Positions 45,214 through 57,449 of a DNA stretch of 64,000 nucleotides are shown piece after piece (the first letter of the stretch is position 1; the number at the start of each line of letters is the position of its first letter). The notes below the pieces were generated by a model that was not told the origin of the DNA, ran no database searches, and worked only from the letters and a program-made list of their open reading frames with translations. The translations under genes and the position numbers were made by a program. Source of the DNA: Gnetum montanum (lineage: Eukaryota; Streptophyta; Gnetopsida; Gnetales; Gnetaceae); the NCBI GenBank assembly GCA_015680685.1, contig MNCI01012642.1:499096-563095 (forward strand). Reading direction: 5' to 3'.

Positions 45214-47399
45214 ATGTTGCTTTACCAGGATATTCTTACTGGTTAGTATTAAGTCTGATCTTTCTATTGGTTATTGTTTTTCCTAATTTTTTGTTTTTCT
45301 CCTTCGTAAATTTTGTAAGAATCGAGATGTGGGTTTGTAGTTTGTATTGCCTTTTAGAAACCACCGTCTTTACAGGAGTTATTGTGTTTTTATTTTTGTG
45401 GTGTGTTGCTCCTATTGTGTTTCAAGAACAGGGTTTTGTGGCTGCTCTATGTTTATTTAATTGTTGGCGTTCGAATTTGCATTCTGGATTTGAAATTTGG
45501 TAATAATCGCGTGGTGAATAGTTGTTGCTGTTTTTTGATGATGGCGATGTCGAATGGGTTCGCTATGTGTGATGGGGATTTATTTTATCGTTTGGATTAG
45601 ATGGTTTTTGTGTGCTGGCTGATTTAGCAAATCGATTTTTGTTGGACTTGACTTTTCAGCATTTAAATTCAGCTGAAATTGCTACATGTATGTTGAAAGA
45701 TTTGAAATTTATTTGCTACTATGCTTTTGGTTTGTTTGCGAAAGCTTTCAGCCTTGTTCATACGCGAAGTGGCGCCAAAACTATTTACAAGTTTAATATA
45801 CCAGCAATATTACGTCTGTTAAAAAAATGCTGTTCCAAACTGAACTGTAACAGAATGGTTAAGCTCAGGTGGTTGCTATATTTCTGGGTGGTTTCTATGG
45901 TCGATAACTATTGCAACAGAGCACCAATTTTTCAGAGTTTGGTCCCTAATTTTGTCATGCCATGCCTGTAATATTTTGATTCAGTTCAGATGATGCTTAA
46001 GTACGTGAGTTCATACACTTTGTGGTGACCTTTGATGAAACAGCACAACTTGTTAAATCATACACACGTGGCTGAAAACGACGGTAGATATTTGACAAGT
46101 GATATCGTTATTTTGTTTCAATTTGATCTCCATTTTTATTTTTATAAATTCATTTTTTTTTATTTTTAGCTGAAAATAACAACTTTTCACTAGAGGTACC
46201 TCGTGTATGAGTAGGAGCATCTATCATAGCGATATTTTTATTATATGTTGTTTGATTGTTTCATTCTTTCGTATTAGCATGTGTTTGTATGTTGCTTTCA
46301 TAATAATATTCTTCTGTTGTATAATTACCGGTTCAAGTTACTCGTTGGTCTCTCCCCAGAAGACTAAGCATAACAGAAACACCTCCTCATAATATCTATG
46401 TTACAAAGTTATGGTTGTGATTGTTCAACTGCAACGGGTAAATAGGATCAATGTGACCAAGTCATACGATTCAGGACTTTTTATGATTCTTGATTGATTG
46501 TAAGTATGCTAAGTTTGAGTTTGTTGGCAGGTGACGAGCTTTTGTCGGACTCGTTTCCTTATAAAGAGCTCTTTAACGGGGTTCTTTGGGAAGTTGAAGG
46601 AAAGGTTGGTTTTTGTTTTTATATTATTTTATGATTTCCTGAGAGAATAGGTGCATACTGTTTGATTTTCCTTTTGGAAAGAGGCTAGATTGTCTGGTCT
46701 ACCATTGTTAATGTTCTGGTACTTTAACAGTGGGTTGTTCAAGGAGCAATCGATGTTGACATTGGTGCAAACCCTTCAGCCGAGGGTGCTGGAGAGGATG
46801 AGGGTGTAGATGATCAGTCCCAGAAGGTTGTTGATATCGTGGACACTTTCAGGCTGCAGGTATCAGAAAGCTAGCTTAATTTCCTTTATGTTAAGGTTGC
46901 ATTTTTTAATTTAAGTTAAGGGTGTATTTCTTTTTTTAAACATTATGAAAGAAAGGTGTATATTTTAAGTTAAGGGGGTAATTTTTTAAAAAAATTTATT
47001 TTTACCCTTCAACTGTGCAGGAGCAACCTCCATTTGATAAAAAGCAGTTCATGGCATACATAAAGAAGTACATAAAGAATCTTACTTCAAATTTGCCTGA
47101 AGATCGACAGGAGCATTTTAAGAAGAATGTTGAGCCTGCCGTGAAATGGCTCATTTCTAAACTCAGTGATCTTCAGTTGTAAGTAATCAATTTTTTAGGA
47201 AATTATTTTTATGAATGATCTTTGTTATTTGTTTTAAAGATCATTCGATGACATTCCTAATTGTTTCTTTTGGATTAACAGTTTCGTTGGAGAGAGCATG
47301 TCTGATGAAGGGACTATTGTTTTTGCATACTACAAAGATGGGGCAACTGACCCTACATTTGTTTACTTTGCTGATGCACTTAAAGAAGTAAAATGTTAA
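45214..47399 (+). CDS. TCTP: Translationally controlled tumor protein (TCTP), five exons
   Basis: Exons are 45214-45241, 46531-46604, 46731-46859, 47021-47178 and 47282-47399. All introns are GT-AG, of 1,289, 126, 161 and 103 bp. The joined frame is 168 codons plus TAA, the usual plant length. It starts [17 protein letters not shown]. The TCTP signature IGANPSAEG is at residues 45-53 and the second signature region [18 protein letters not shown] at about 130-147. It ends KEVKC. TCTP is a conserved cytosolic calcium- and microtubule-associated protein that promotes growth and cell-cycle progression, linked in plants to TOR signalling and auxin responses. No stop, frameshift or lost splice site is seen, so the gene looks functional. 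It is the only intact cellular gene here. Confidence 0.97.
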
Positions 47400-47720
47400 A
47401 TAGTAGATTAGCATATGGGTATTTGATTTAGGTTTGCAATTAGGCCATGGGCCATTGTGTTAGGTTTCAATTGGGTTTAATGGGCATTGTGTTAGGTTTT
47501 AGTTGGGATCTCGGTTATGTTCCATGTTTGGGGAAAATGTACTTCAATCAAAAAATGTATGGTTTGTGCCGATTTGCAGGTTGAATACTGGTTTTAAAAT
47601 TTTGTTTCTAATTTTTCATGGGTACATGATTTCTAGTTTTCAATGAGTACTTGGTTATGCTGTAGACTGTTTCGAATTTTATGTTGGCTTAGAGAATAAA
47701 ACAAATAGTAGGCTTAAAGA
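47400..47720 (+). terminator. TCTP 3' UTR and polyadenylation signal
   Basis: AATAAA at 47695-47700 is the best polyadenylation signal, about 300 nt after the stop; AATGTA near 47552 is an alternative. A short imperfect duplication (GCCATTGTGTTAGGTTT / GGCATTGTGTTAGGTTT) lies at about 47451-47500. Confidence 0.6.
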
Positions 47721-49335
47721 ATTAATATTCTGTTCTGGCTATAGTCCTGCTGATACAGATAGGCCCGTCCTAGGTATGGTCCTACTGATACCCTTAACAA
47801 ATAATATTTGCAGAAGATATAGCAATATGCTACTTCATCATGTATGTTTGTCTTTCATGTTACTTTATTTCTTTGTTTTTTATTTTGACATTTTCAGGGC
47901 ACTTCTTTTTTTAACAAATTTTTTCTTATCATCAATCTTCGGATCCTGGTTTGAATTTATTATTGCACGAAAGTTTCAAGACTTTTTGGTTTTTGGATTC
48001 ACATTTTGCTGTTGAGATGTTAAAATCCTGTGTGAAAATATTTTATTAAATATTCTTATGAAATATTGCTATGTTTTACTTTATAGTTAGATAGATTCCT
48101 CAGGAGAAGAGTAAGGGTGATAAGTGATTAGCTGCGCTAGGTTTACTGGTTTGGTAGATTTTACTGCCATTTAGTTTAAGAAGGATAAAGGGAGGAAAAT
48201 GAGATGCTTGTTTTTATTTGTGGGTAAGCCTGTTTTGTGCTTTGGGGAAAAATGATTGAATAAGATAAGGCAAGGACGTTTCTAGAGAGGTATGGTATGA
48301 AGGGAAATACCGCTGTTTCTTCTTGAGCAAAACCTGCTTCTGCTTTAGAGAAAAAACGTTTGAATAAGAAAATGCAAGGATGGTTTTCGAGAGTATGGAA
48401 AGCAGAAGTTCATTATATTGTGCAGCTTAGACACGATGACTCGAATTATCTACCAACAACGGATTGAAATTATCTATCAAGAAGGGGTCATGGGATGGGG
48501 ATGTGCGGTTTTAAGGATCTTGATCATTTTGCACGGGATATTGGGCACGAACAGGAAAACTAAGGAAGCTATCAATGTTTTATTGAATGATTTGCAAATA
48601 TTGGAATAGTGTAATAGCGCATAAATCAGTTGAAATTAATATGTGAACTTTGGAAAGGTTTCTTGCCTTTTTGTCTTCAAGAGAACCATAATCAATTGGT
48701 TTAAGCTATTTTTGGGTAGATTAGGTGTGAGGATAAGTTCTTAGGGGCAACAAAGTTGTTAGACATTGTTATATTTGGTATTTTGGTATAGGTAGGTATT
48801 TGGAATTGTCATCAGCAAAATTGAAATTATATATTTGCTGAAATGTTTTTCAGCTATTTGAGAAATTCTTGTTTTAGAATACTATTTATATCTGGAATTT
48901 TGTCATAGGTATATATTTGGGATTTTCAAGTTAGCAAGCTTAAAATAGAGTTAATGGTCTTAATGGTCTTATGGATGGGGATTAATTGACTTTTGTGGTT
49001 ATAAAATTGGTACTTTGTGATAGATTTATATTTGAATTTTTGAAGTTAATAAGCTTTGAACCATGACCATGTAGGATAGAATTGCAAGGTTAGGAATGTT
49101 TCCTTAAAAAGTAAGGATATTTTAATTAAAGTTGTTTTATGTAAATCAAGTTTGTAAGTAACTACGTAAATCAAGTTTATAACTAAGAAAATCTAATTTG
49201 TAACTTTCTCAATGCCATATCTAATTTTTTTTTTTTAAATGAGCATCTACTACAAATATTCGTGGTCTACCCTCACTTTGGAGGTGTTGTATCCTTAAAA
49301 GAGGTGTTGTATCCTTAAAATAGTTACAACATAAC
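47721..49335. other. Right flank of the TCTP island
   Basis: No gene supported. 48200-48420 has two similar segments around TTTGGGGAAAAATGATTGAATAAG and GAGAAAAAACGTTTGAATAAG. 48770-49080 has three degenerate copies of a unit of about 116 bp, anchored at 48777, 48894 and 49009 (GGTATTTTGGTATAGG, GGAATTTTGTCATAGG, GGTACTTTGTGATAGA). Confidence 0.5.
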
Positions 49336-49445
49336 TGATGAGTAGCAAGTAGACCCTATGCCCAACCATATGAATCATTAAGTGTTCATGTGCGATCTGG
49401 TTGAATTTCATGGATTTATATCCTTCTAAGTACATTGGTCTTTCT
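49336..49445 (-). repeat. M3 3' LTR remnant
   Basis: It begins (plus) TGATGAGTAGCAAGTAGACC and matches the M3 5' LTR start at 60763 for about 110 bp. It then continues directly in 3' non-coding sequence of the third ORF, so U3, R and PPT have been deleted. Confidence 0.8.
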
Positions 49446-49628
49446 AGGAAGTGAAATTTCACAACTATTGACACACTCAAACATAACACACACACGTAAA
49501 CAAACACTAAGTGCTCGAGTGTATGGAATTACAATCAACAAAATTTCGGTGTTTAGGATGACAAAACTGAACACTAGGACAAAACTGACAACCCAAATTT
49601 TTTGATGGCGCAAAGACAAGAAAGAAGT

Positions 49629-52432
49629 TCAAACAGTCCCAAGCGGTGGAGGCTCTTGAGGCTTTGAAGGTCCTTCTTTTGCTCTAGGCACATGTGGTTG
49701 TTGAGGCAGTTGTGGTTGGCTTATGACAACTGCAACCTCTAGTGAAAGACAGAAGGCATCCAACAATACCTTCATCTTCTCCTCCTTACTCCTAGGATTG
49801 TTCATGGTCCACACTGTATCATGGATGTGGTTCAGTGTGGGAACATCCCATGGACAAGGCATTGCTGGGAACAACTTCTTCACATTGATGAACAAGGTAG
49901 CAAAAAGCTTGTGTTCAACATTGAACATCTTTACTGCATTTTGCAGGTAGTTATTCATTCTCCTAGCCAAGTTCTCAATTGTGGACCACTAGTCGGTGAA
50001 GTGCTACCTGAGAATATTGAGTTCTGCATTTACCACCTCAAGCTTCTACTTGGTTTCTTTCTACATCTTGAACTCAGCTTCGTACAACAAGTACGAGCTG
50101 GCCACTTACTTTTCCAAATCTAACTAGGGCCTTTTTGCTATCAATATTGCCAAGTTTGAGTAAGAGAGGTTGATGAGCTTCATATACTTAATCATCTCCT
50201 CAATTTGCAGCTCCTTTAGGTGAATTTCTACCTTGTTGTGTGCATTTAGTCTATCAAAGATGGGATACCACACATTGCCTCCTTGTTGGAGGGCCTCATT
50301 CATCTTTGCCTTTGCTAATTTAATTTCTCATTCATTAATTTCTTTTTGCAAACCAACCTGGTCTTTGTAATGGTTCTTGACCTTTTCGAATTTGAGGGCC
50401 TCGCTCTTCTAGGCAACTATTTCAATTGCAGATTTTTGACAAAGGGCACAAACTTCCTCCATGGAGAGATTGCAAATTTTTACTACGAACCTCCTTAAAT
50501 CCATTGACACCATGGAAAGCTGCCCCTGCTGTTGTTGCATGTAATCAACCATCTATTTTTTTGGGAGCTTGACGGCATGCAAGTGTTGATTTTCTTTGGT
50601 CAGACTAGCATTTTGCTAGTGCACCTCTTTTAAGTCCTTGTTGGTGTGATAGGTTTTTGTCTCGGCCAAGGACTTGTCAAAGATCACTGACTCCTTTTCA
50701 TACTCAACTTGGTGAAGTTTGGACTGAAGCTATTGAAAAGCTTCGTCCTTGGCTATTGCTTGATTGAGTACAAAGGCATTAGTAAGATGGGCTCTTAGGT
50801 CGGCAACTTCTGTAGCCAGACATTAATTCTCAACCCTAGCCATTTTGCGCCTCTAAGATTATGCACTTACCCCTTGCTTTCAACAACATTGATTGGGTAG
50901 TAGAAATATCTTTTGGAAGGTTGAAGACCTCTAGAATTAGTTGTTGAGTTCCCACTAATTGTTTCAACAACTCCTCATACTAGGCTGTGCTAAACCTCCC
51001 ACTAGCTATTCCTACAAACGTCTACACATCTCTGAGTGCAGCAATGTTGGGTACAAACATTGTAGAAACATTAAGGGCTTCGCCTACATGGTCTTCCAAC
51101 ACCTTTGACACTATTTCATACCCTTGGTGTTGCATCACCAAGATAGTGGTCCCATGTCCCTCCTCCAAGCATAGTAAGAAGGTAGCATCATTTTTAGAAA
51201 TTTTTGGCAACTATAGCTATTTAGGAATGGACATTCTTACCTCATGGGCACTAGGATTTAAATGTGCGAGCACTTGCATTCTTTGGGTAGAAAATGTAGG
51301 CGCCATGTCTTCTAACTAGCTTATGGTACGAGCTACCTTGTTCAAATGGCTGAGGGTTGGTTGGTAGATAGAGGACTCCCCACTTGGTCCTACTCATTGC
51401 TATTGCAAGAGTTTCTTTCAGAGCTTTTGCATACATTCTGTGGTAGCACATATCTCTAGCATTGATTGCTCTTAAGTGGGTGGTGGTGGTGGTTGCTTCT
51501 CTTCCTTTCATCATTTCTACCCAAGAGGCAAAAGAAGCATGCCTAATTATGTCGTTGACATAGTGAACTATTCTTACCCTTTTGCATAGTTTTCTGATGA
51601 GGTAGGGAAATGGCAAGGTCTTCCTTCTATGTTCATTCTCTTTGAACCACTTCTCCATCTCTTGATAGATTAGTTGTGGAAGGTTGATGGTAAATTTTTT
51701 GCTTAGAGTGGCACATGCATGGGCAGAAAAGGTAGTTACCTTACTGGGCCTCACTGTTGGATTGAGGTGATGAGTTGTTATCTTATAATACACACATTCT
51801 GCCATAGTGAGTGCATCATACTTCTTATGGTCCACTCCATAGCATTGCTGAGTCCACTTCTTCTTTACCTCCGGGTCTACTTGACTTGAGATCTCTACCA
51901 AGCTGGTTCTAGTATTAGGCAAGCCAAGAGCCTGCATGATTGCTTCCACTGAGTAGGACACATGAATGTGTTTGATTCTAAATGTGGCACTTGGCTGTCA
52001 GTTGTTCCAGAAGAGGTAGGTCTCTCCCATGTACCACTGTCCACCAGAAGTGATGATAGACCACATGGGAGAGATCTACAGTTGAGCTTTGACTTTCTAT
52101 GGAGCAAACTCTAAGAACATCCCAAAATTCAATTTTTGGAGAACTAAACATTGAATGTTCCTAAGCTTGATTTGATCAAGGCCACAGGTCAAGGTAACTT
52201 CAAGTCTTGGCATGAGACCTAGTGTCTCATCTCGGTGAGATTGCTCTATTTCTGCTTCTTTTAGAATCTGATGAATAGACTTAATTTTGGGGTCTTCACA
52301 AAGAGGTCCTGTGGCATGAGTTTCGGCTTCCTACTCTTGGGGTTGTTCTTATTGGTCCCTTCTAGTTCTAGGCTACTTATCCCTAGTTCCAGATGGTCTT
52401 GCCTCTAGTCCATGCTTTGGTCTTGGTACCAT
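49629..52432 (-). pseudogene. M3 third ORF (PF20167-like domain, coiled coil, Pro-rich tail), about 935 codons
   Basis: The start ATG is at 52432, two bases after the conserved acceptor. Stops break the first 160 codons. An open stretch of 236 aa (51961-51251) holds SVEAIMQALGLPNTRTS, VRPSKVTTFSAHACATLSK and TLPFPYLIRKLCKRVRIVHY, the pattern I recall from the plant-transposon domain PF20167. The middle (about 50900-50000) is Lys/Glu/Gln/Leu-rich and probably coiled coil, with stops. The C-terminus (49970-49629) is open, has LFATLFINVKKLFPAMPCPW and ends in a Pro/Gln tail. It is homologous to the E3 third ORF in order and content. Its position suggests an accessory protein; no membrane anchor was seen. 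Confidence 0.65.
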
Positions 52433-52462
52433 CTCTGGCCACAACATGATCAAGGATTGGCA
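52433..52462 (-). promoter_or_regulatory. Conserved 3' splice site (M3), altered
   Basis: Minus strand TGCCAATCC (52462-52454) stands where other copies have TGCTAATCC, and GGCCAGAG precedes the ATG. Branch point T has become C, and CAG is two bases earlier than in the other copies. Confidence 0.5.
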
Positions 52463-54520
52463 TATAGTGTGTAACTCATAACATTAAGTACCTTATCTCT
52501 TTAGGGATTGTTACACTTGGCTAAGGTGTAGTCATGGTAGATTGATCTTTTAATATTATTTTAATGTTATTTTATTTAATTTTAGGTTATCAAAGTTTGT
52601 TGGAAGGGTTTAACTTCCATAGGTTGATGATTTAATATTATTTTATTCATTAAACCCATGGGGAAGGTAGAAAAATTCTGAAAAAATATTTGTTAAAAAC
52701 TTAGGGTTTATGGCCCCCTCGATGAAGAGTGTATCTTTGGTAGCTAAAGGATTGAAAAATGGCTGAAATTGAATAAGCAGTGTAAAAGATGTGGGCTCTA
52801 GAAGGTTTTGGGCTCTAAAAAATTGCAAAAACTCCCCTCTTGTTTGAAGCAAAATGACAAAAACTTGCTAAGTGTTGTGCTCTATTTATAGTATTTTTGC
52901 CATGCTTCGACAAGGCCACATCCACTTGGCCACATCAATGCAAGAAGTTGTGTCTATGGGGCCGTGTTAATGCAAGAGGTTGTGTCTATGGGGCCATGTT
53001 GATGCATTTGTTGACCACCTTTGACTTTTTAAAAATTCAAGAAATACAAGGAGTTTTTATGTGAAATTGGAGTCTTTTGGACATCCATGAAGCTAAGAAC
53101 ATGATGAAATGCATGAAGAGGGCTTGATAGTTCATAACAATGGAGGTTTTCAGTTGGAAGAATGATAGAGAAATGCCTTAAAGGAGCACATAGTTGGATG
53201 CATCGATGGGACACATGAAAGATTTGATTGTGAAAATGCCTAAGGATATTAACTATCCTTAACCATGGCATATGCAAGTGGGTTCTCCCCATAGTAGGAA
53301 CATGCCCTTTTTATCCTTGCATAACCTCGACTAAGGAGTCCATGGGCCCCATAGTTGATTAATGGTTATGAAAGGTTAAAGACCTAATCCAAAAGAATCT
53401 ATTGAAGAATTTCAATGCATCAAACTAAGATATTGAACAAGACATGAAAACTGGTAGTGAGGTGAATGATGGAAAGCATTGATGAATGAGAGAAATAGTG
53501 GAATGCAGTTCCTAATCATGGTCACATGAAGTCCCTTGTTGATTCTATGGTTAAATGACTCGATAAAGTCCATCATTAGTCCAGATCAAAACCAACCATG
53601 TTCAGTGACTTCGCATTGCCACTCTAAGACTAGACCACCTTCTCGAGACACGAGAATGCCCCCACAAATCAATCACCATTCCTTATTAGAGAAGAAAAGA
53701 GAAGCAGAAGGTGAGATAAGGCCTTAATTAGAGGAGACCTTTAGGCATGGGTAACATGTCTTTCTAGTCCCATAACTAGTGCTTGTAGCCCATTATTTTG
53801 TCTTAAGGGGTGTGCTTTGAATTCACATTTTTTTGAATTTAATATTTTTATGGATTTTTGGATGGGAACCACACCATGCAAAGACTTACTAACTTCTTGT
53901 TATTGGTTGACATGTAATGGTAAGAAATCCATAAAAAACACTCATGCATTTGAGTGAGTAGAAAGGCATAGAGAGCATTGAATCCCCTTGAAGTCACACC
54001 ATTTTCAAACTATTTGAATCTTTCCCAAGTTTGAAAACTACCAAGGTCACAAGTTTATTAAAGTTTCATTAATGAAAAAGGGACCTCATGTTCCCAAAAT
54101 AAGGAAGACCATAGAGTTGGTTGATGGGTGGATGACATGGACTCACTACTTGTTCCATGAAAAAGAAACACTATCTTAGTCATTAGTCATTAGTCATTAA
54201 AATTCAAAAAAAGAAACTAGACATTAGCAATCAAAAACATTCTGTACAAACCACCATTAGCAACAACTATAGCATCATTGTGTCCTATTGGCAACACAGC
54301 ATTTTATTAGAAAATAAGAAGAAAGATCCATACTAAAATAAAGTAAAATATAAAAGTAATTGTAAAATATTCAAAAAATTCAAAATGTACTAACAATGTT
54401 GTAAAACAAAAATTGAAAAAATAACAAGGTGCAAAATAAAAAGGTATAAAAACAAAGAAAGTGTGAAATAAAAAAAGGTTCAAAAATTAAGGAGCCACTT
54501 TAATTGGTTATTATGGATCA
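52463..54520 (-). other. M3 spacer
   Basis: Non-coding, aligning by eye with 20191-22137 of E3. A weak PPT-like TCATCGAGGGGGCC lies at 52725-52712. TATTTATAG near 52893 with GACAAGGCC-type elements at 52909 parallels the U3-like segment of E3 at 21640-21730. Confidence 0.6.
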
Positions 54521-55851
54521 TCGTCTCCCCCATGACTAAGTTGAAAGGAGGAGATTCAAAAAATTAAGCAAGGCTATCCATCCAATGAGATGTTGCTTGC
54601 ACTGGCTTGCTTGGGCTCATGGAAAGTTTTAACCTATTGTATGTTGACCAGTTGCTTTTTGTTTGGGCTCTCAGGTTTGTAGATCAATATGGCCCTAGAA
54701 GGAAAGGTTTCATAAATGATATAAGACCCTTCCTAGAATTTTTAGACCTTGGTTTGTTGTGGAACATGTGTGGGGTTCCAGTAAAGAACCTTGTCTCTAG
54801 GTTTAAATTTCACTTCCTTATTCTAAGGTCATGGTGTTGTTTACTAAATACCTTGTGCATTTCATTTAATGACAAGGCTACCAATATATTCTCATCTAGC
54901 ATGTTAAGGTTGATCAATCTTTCTTTGTATGCTAGGCTAAGGTCAAGGTAAAAATTGAGGTCATAGACTATTGAAAGTGTATGGAGCTCGAACTTGATAT
55001 GACTAGTTGGTAATTTTTCGTACACCAACTCATAGGGAGAGTAGCCTATAGGGAGTTTTCATGTGGAGAGGTATGTCCAAAGGGCATCATTAATTTTTGT
55101 GCTCTAGTATCTTCTTTGCTAACTATTCTCATTAAGATCTTGGTGATCCCCCTATTGGTATCCTCAGCTTGATCATTGGCTTGGGGGTGGTAAGGTGTTA
55201 TTAATTTATGTTCAACTCCCAAGCATTGCATGAGCTTGCGAAAAGTAGGACCTATAAAATGAGTACCATTGTCAAAAATTAGTGCATGTGACATTTCAAA
55301 CCCATTTACAACACTTTGTTGTACAAAGTATGTAGTAGTGGAAGATGTATAGTTGGTGATGGTTGTTGCTTCTGCCCATTTGGTATAATAGTTAATAGTG
55401 GTTATTATGTATGCCTTTCCATTTGACATGGGCATGATGGGACCCATGAAATCAATGTCCTAGATATCAAAATATTCCAATGGTTGGATCCATTGCTGAA
55501 GCTCCTTCATTTTAGTGGTCATCCCATCATCTCATTGACAGCATTCACAAGAGTGGACGAATTAGTGGGCATCCTTGAAGATTGTTGGCCAGTAATACCT
55601 TACCATTAGAATCTTAATGGTCATGCTTCTCCTTGCATAATGATCCCCACAAGGATCCTCATGAGCATCTTGGAGAACATGTAGTTGATTAGCATTAGGG
55701 ACACACCAACAAACCAGGTTATTAGTGCACACCTTGTAAAGATGTTTATAGATTTCCATGAAGAAATTGGCCTAATGAAGAAACTATAGTTTCTCTTGGT
55801 GGTCCAAGTCTTATGGCATCTCCTAAGTGAGAAGATAAGTGAGGATGCCAT
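54521..55851 (-). pseudogene. M3 integrase, decayed
   Basis: The HHCC region is visible: HVLQDAHEDPCGDHYARRS, then RYYWPTIFKDAH, then CECCQ. The core has DFMGPIMPMSNGKAY (first Asp), LIFDNGTHFIGPTF (second Asp) and HPQANDQAEDTNRGI (Glu). The C-terminus at 55028-54810 has SLAYKERLINLNMLDEN. The end encodes HGGDG over a PPT-like run at 54540-54521. Stops and a frameshift near 55100 prevent function. Confidence 0.82.
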
Positions 55852-55859
55852 TGTACCAT

Positions 55860-56340
55860 TTTGGTTTCATTTATTGCACTGTCAAAGAGTTAGAAAATTG
55901 ATCAAAGAGTGGGCTCTTTTCCTCTTTGTTGTCCCATTGTAACCAAGACAAGTAATCAACGATCATGTTCTTAGTTCCCTTTCAATCTACCATTGTAAGA
56001 TCAAACTCCTATAAGATCATCAACCATCGTATGACACAGGGGCTCACCATTGGCTTGTTCATTAGGAAGCAAATGGTAGTGTGATCAATGTGTACAAATA
56101 CCTTGTATCCAAGCACATAGTGCCTGAATTTCTCCAAAGCATACACCACTGTCATTAGCTTCTATTTGTTGTGGTGTAATTGAGCTGTCCACACATAATG
56201 CTTTGGCTTGCATAGTGGATATAATAAGGATGTTTCTGATCATCCAATTGCATAAGTATAGCTCCCAAGGCATAGTTTGATGCATTCATCATAATGTGAA
56301 ATGGACAGGACCAATTAGGTGCTCATAGAATTGGAGCTTC
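55860..56340 (-). pseudogene. M3 RNase H, decayed
   Basis: FHIMMNASNYALG corresponds to the DAS motif with D lost. MQLDDQKHPYYIHYASQ follows in a second frame. The HIDHTTICFLMNKP-type segment lies near 56070. Frameshifts are frequent. Confidence 0.7.
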
Positions 56341-56689
56341 TACAAGCTTCTCCTTAAGCTATTGGAATGCTCTTTTGCATTCCTTGGTCCATATGAACAT
56401 AGCATATTTCTTTGTGAGCTCAACCAATGGTTTAGCAATCTTAGAGAAATTCTCTATGAATTTCTAGTAGTAGGTAGTGTGTCCAAGGAATGACTAGACA
56501 TCTTTAATGGTTTCCAGTTAATAGGTTATTCCTTGGATGACCCTAATCATTTTAGGATCCATCTCAATCCCTACTTGTGAGACTTTGTGCCCCAACAAAA
56601 TGCCTTCCTAGACCATGAGATTGCTCTTTTGCTAATAGAGCTGAAGATTGGTCTCCACACACCTTTTAAGGACTTACTCAAGGTCTAGG

Positions 56690-57160
56690 GCTTGCTCAAA
56701 TGTAGCACCATAGGTGGAAAAGTCATCCATAAAAACTTCCACCTCACTACCAATCTGCTACTAAAAAATGCTTAGGACAAGGCATTGGAAAGTTGCATGA
56801 GCATTACATAGACCAAACAACATCTTTTGATATGCAAAAGTTTCCTAGAGACTTGTAAATTTAATTTTGGCCTAATCCTCTAATGTGATCTGAATTTGGT
56901 TATAGCCACTATAACCATCCAGAAAGCTGTAATAGTAATGCTAGAGAAAGTGTCCAACACCCAGTCCACAAGTGATAATGAGAAATGATCTTTAAACATC
57001 ACAATATTCAATAGCCTAAAATCAATACACACCCTCCACTTACCACCTTTCTTTGGCACAATCCCAAGTGGGCTAACCCACTCACTATCTGCAATTGGAT
57101 AGATGAACCCTACCTTGAGGAGTTGTTTAATTTTCTCTTTGATGATCTGCTTCAATTTGG
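56690..57160 (-). pseudogene. M3 reverse transcriptase, decayed but with catalytic Asp pair
   Basis: MKQIIKEKIKQLLKVGFIYPI starts at 57155, with SEWVSPLGIVPKKGGKWRVC open to 56880. A frameshift lies in the FLDGYSGYNQ region. The FMDD catalytic motif is coded at about 56733-56722, within EVEVFMDDFSTYG of the adjacent frame. The motif order matches Ty3/gypsy RT. Confidence 0.82.
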
Positions 57161-57449
57161 GGTTTAGGCATTGCTACAATGGTCTCTTTGGGTTGATGGA
57201 AGGATTTGTATAAATGCAATGTTAGCATATCTTAGGATTAATCCTAGTAAGTTTAGGATATGACCGAGAAAAGGCTGTTGACCATTTATTAGCCACATTC
57301 AACAGCCTCTCTTTCTATGCAAGAGCAAGGTTGACATTGATTATTACCAGCTTGCCATTTTTCTAGAATGCATAGTCCATGCTGGTAGGTAGAGTCTTCA
57401 ACTCTAGGGGCTCTTGTTTAAAATTGTTAGGGATTTCCCAACTCTTCTC
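57161..57449 (-). pseudogene. M3 protease-RT linker
   Basis: Sequence between protease and RT, with stops. It includes the segment that, in M1, E0 and E1, is the left side of the pol deletion. Confidence 0.5.

Noticed and set aside
45612-45971. Open frame of 119 codons inside the first TCTP intron
   Set aside because: It lies within a GT-AG intron, shows no family pattern and has intron-like base composition.
52900-53030. An additional LTR inside the M3 spacer
   Set aside because: A TATTTATA and U3-like elements are present, but no TGATGAG/CTCATCA ends or PBS were found nearby.
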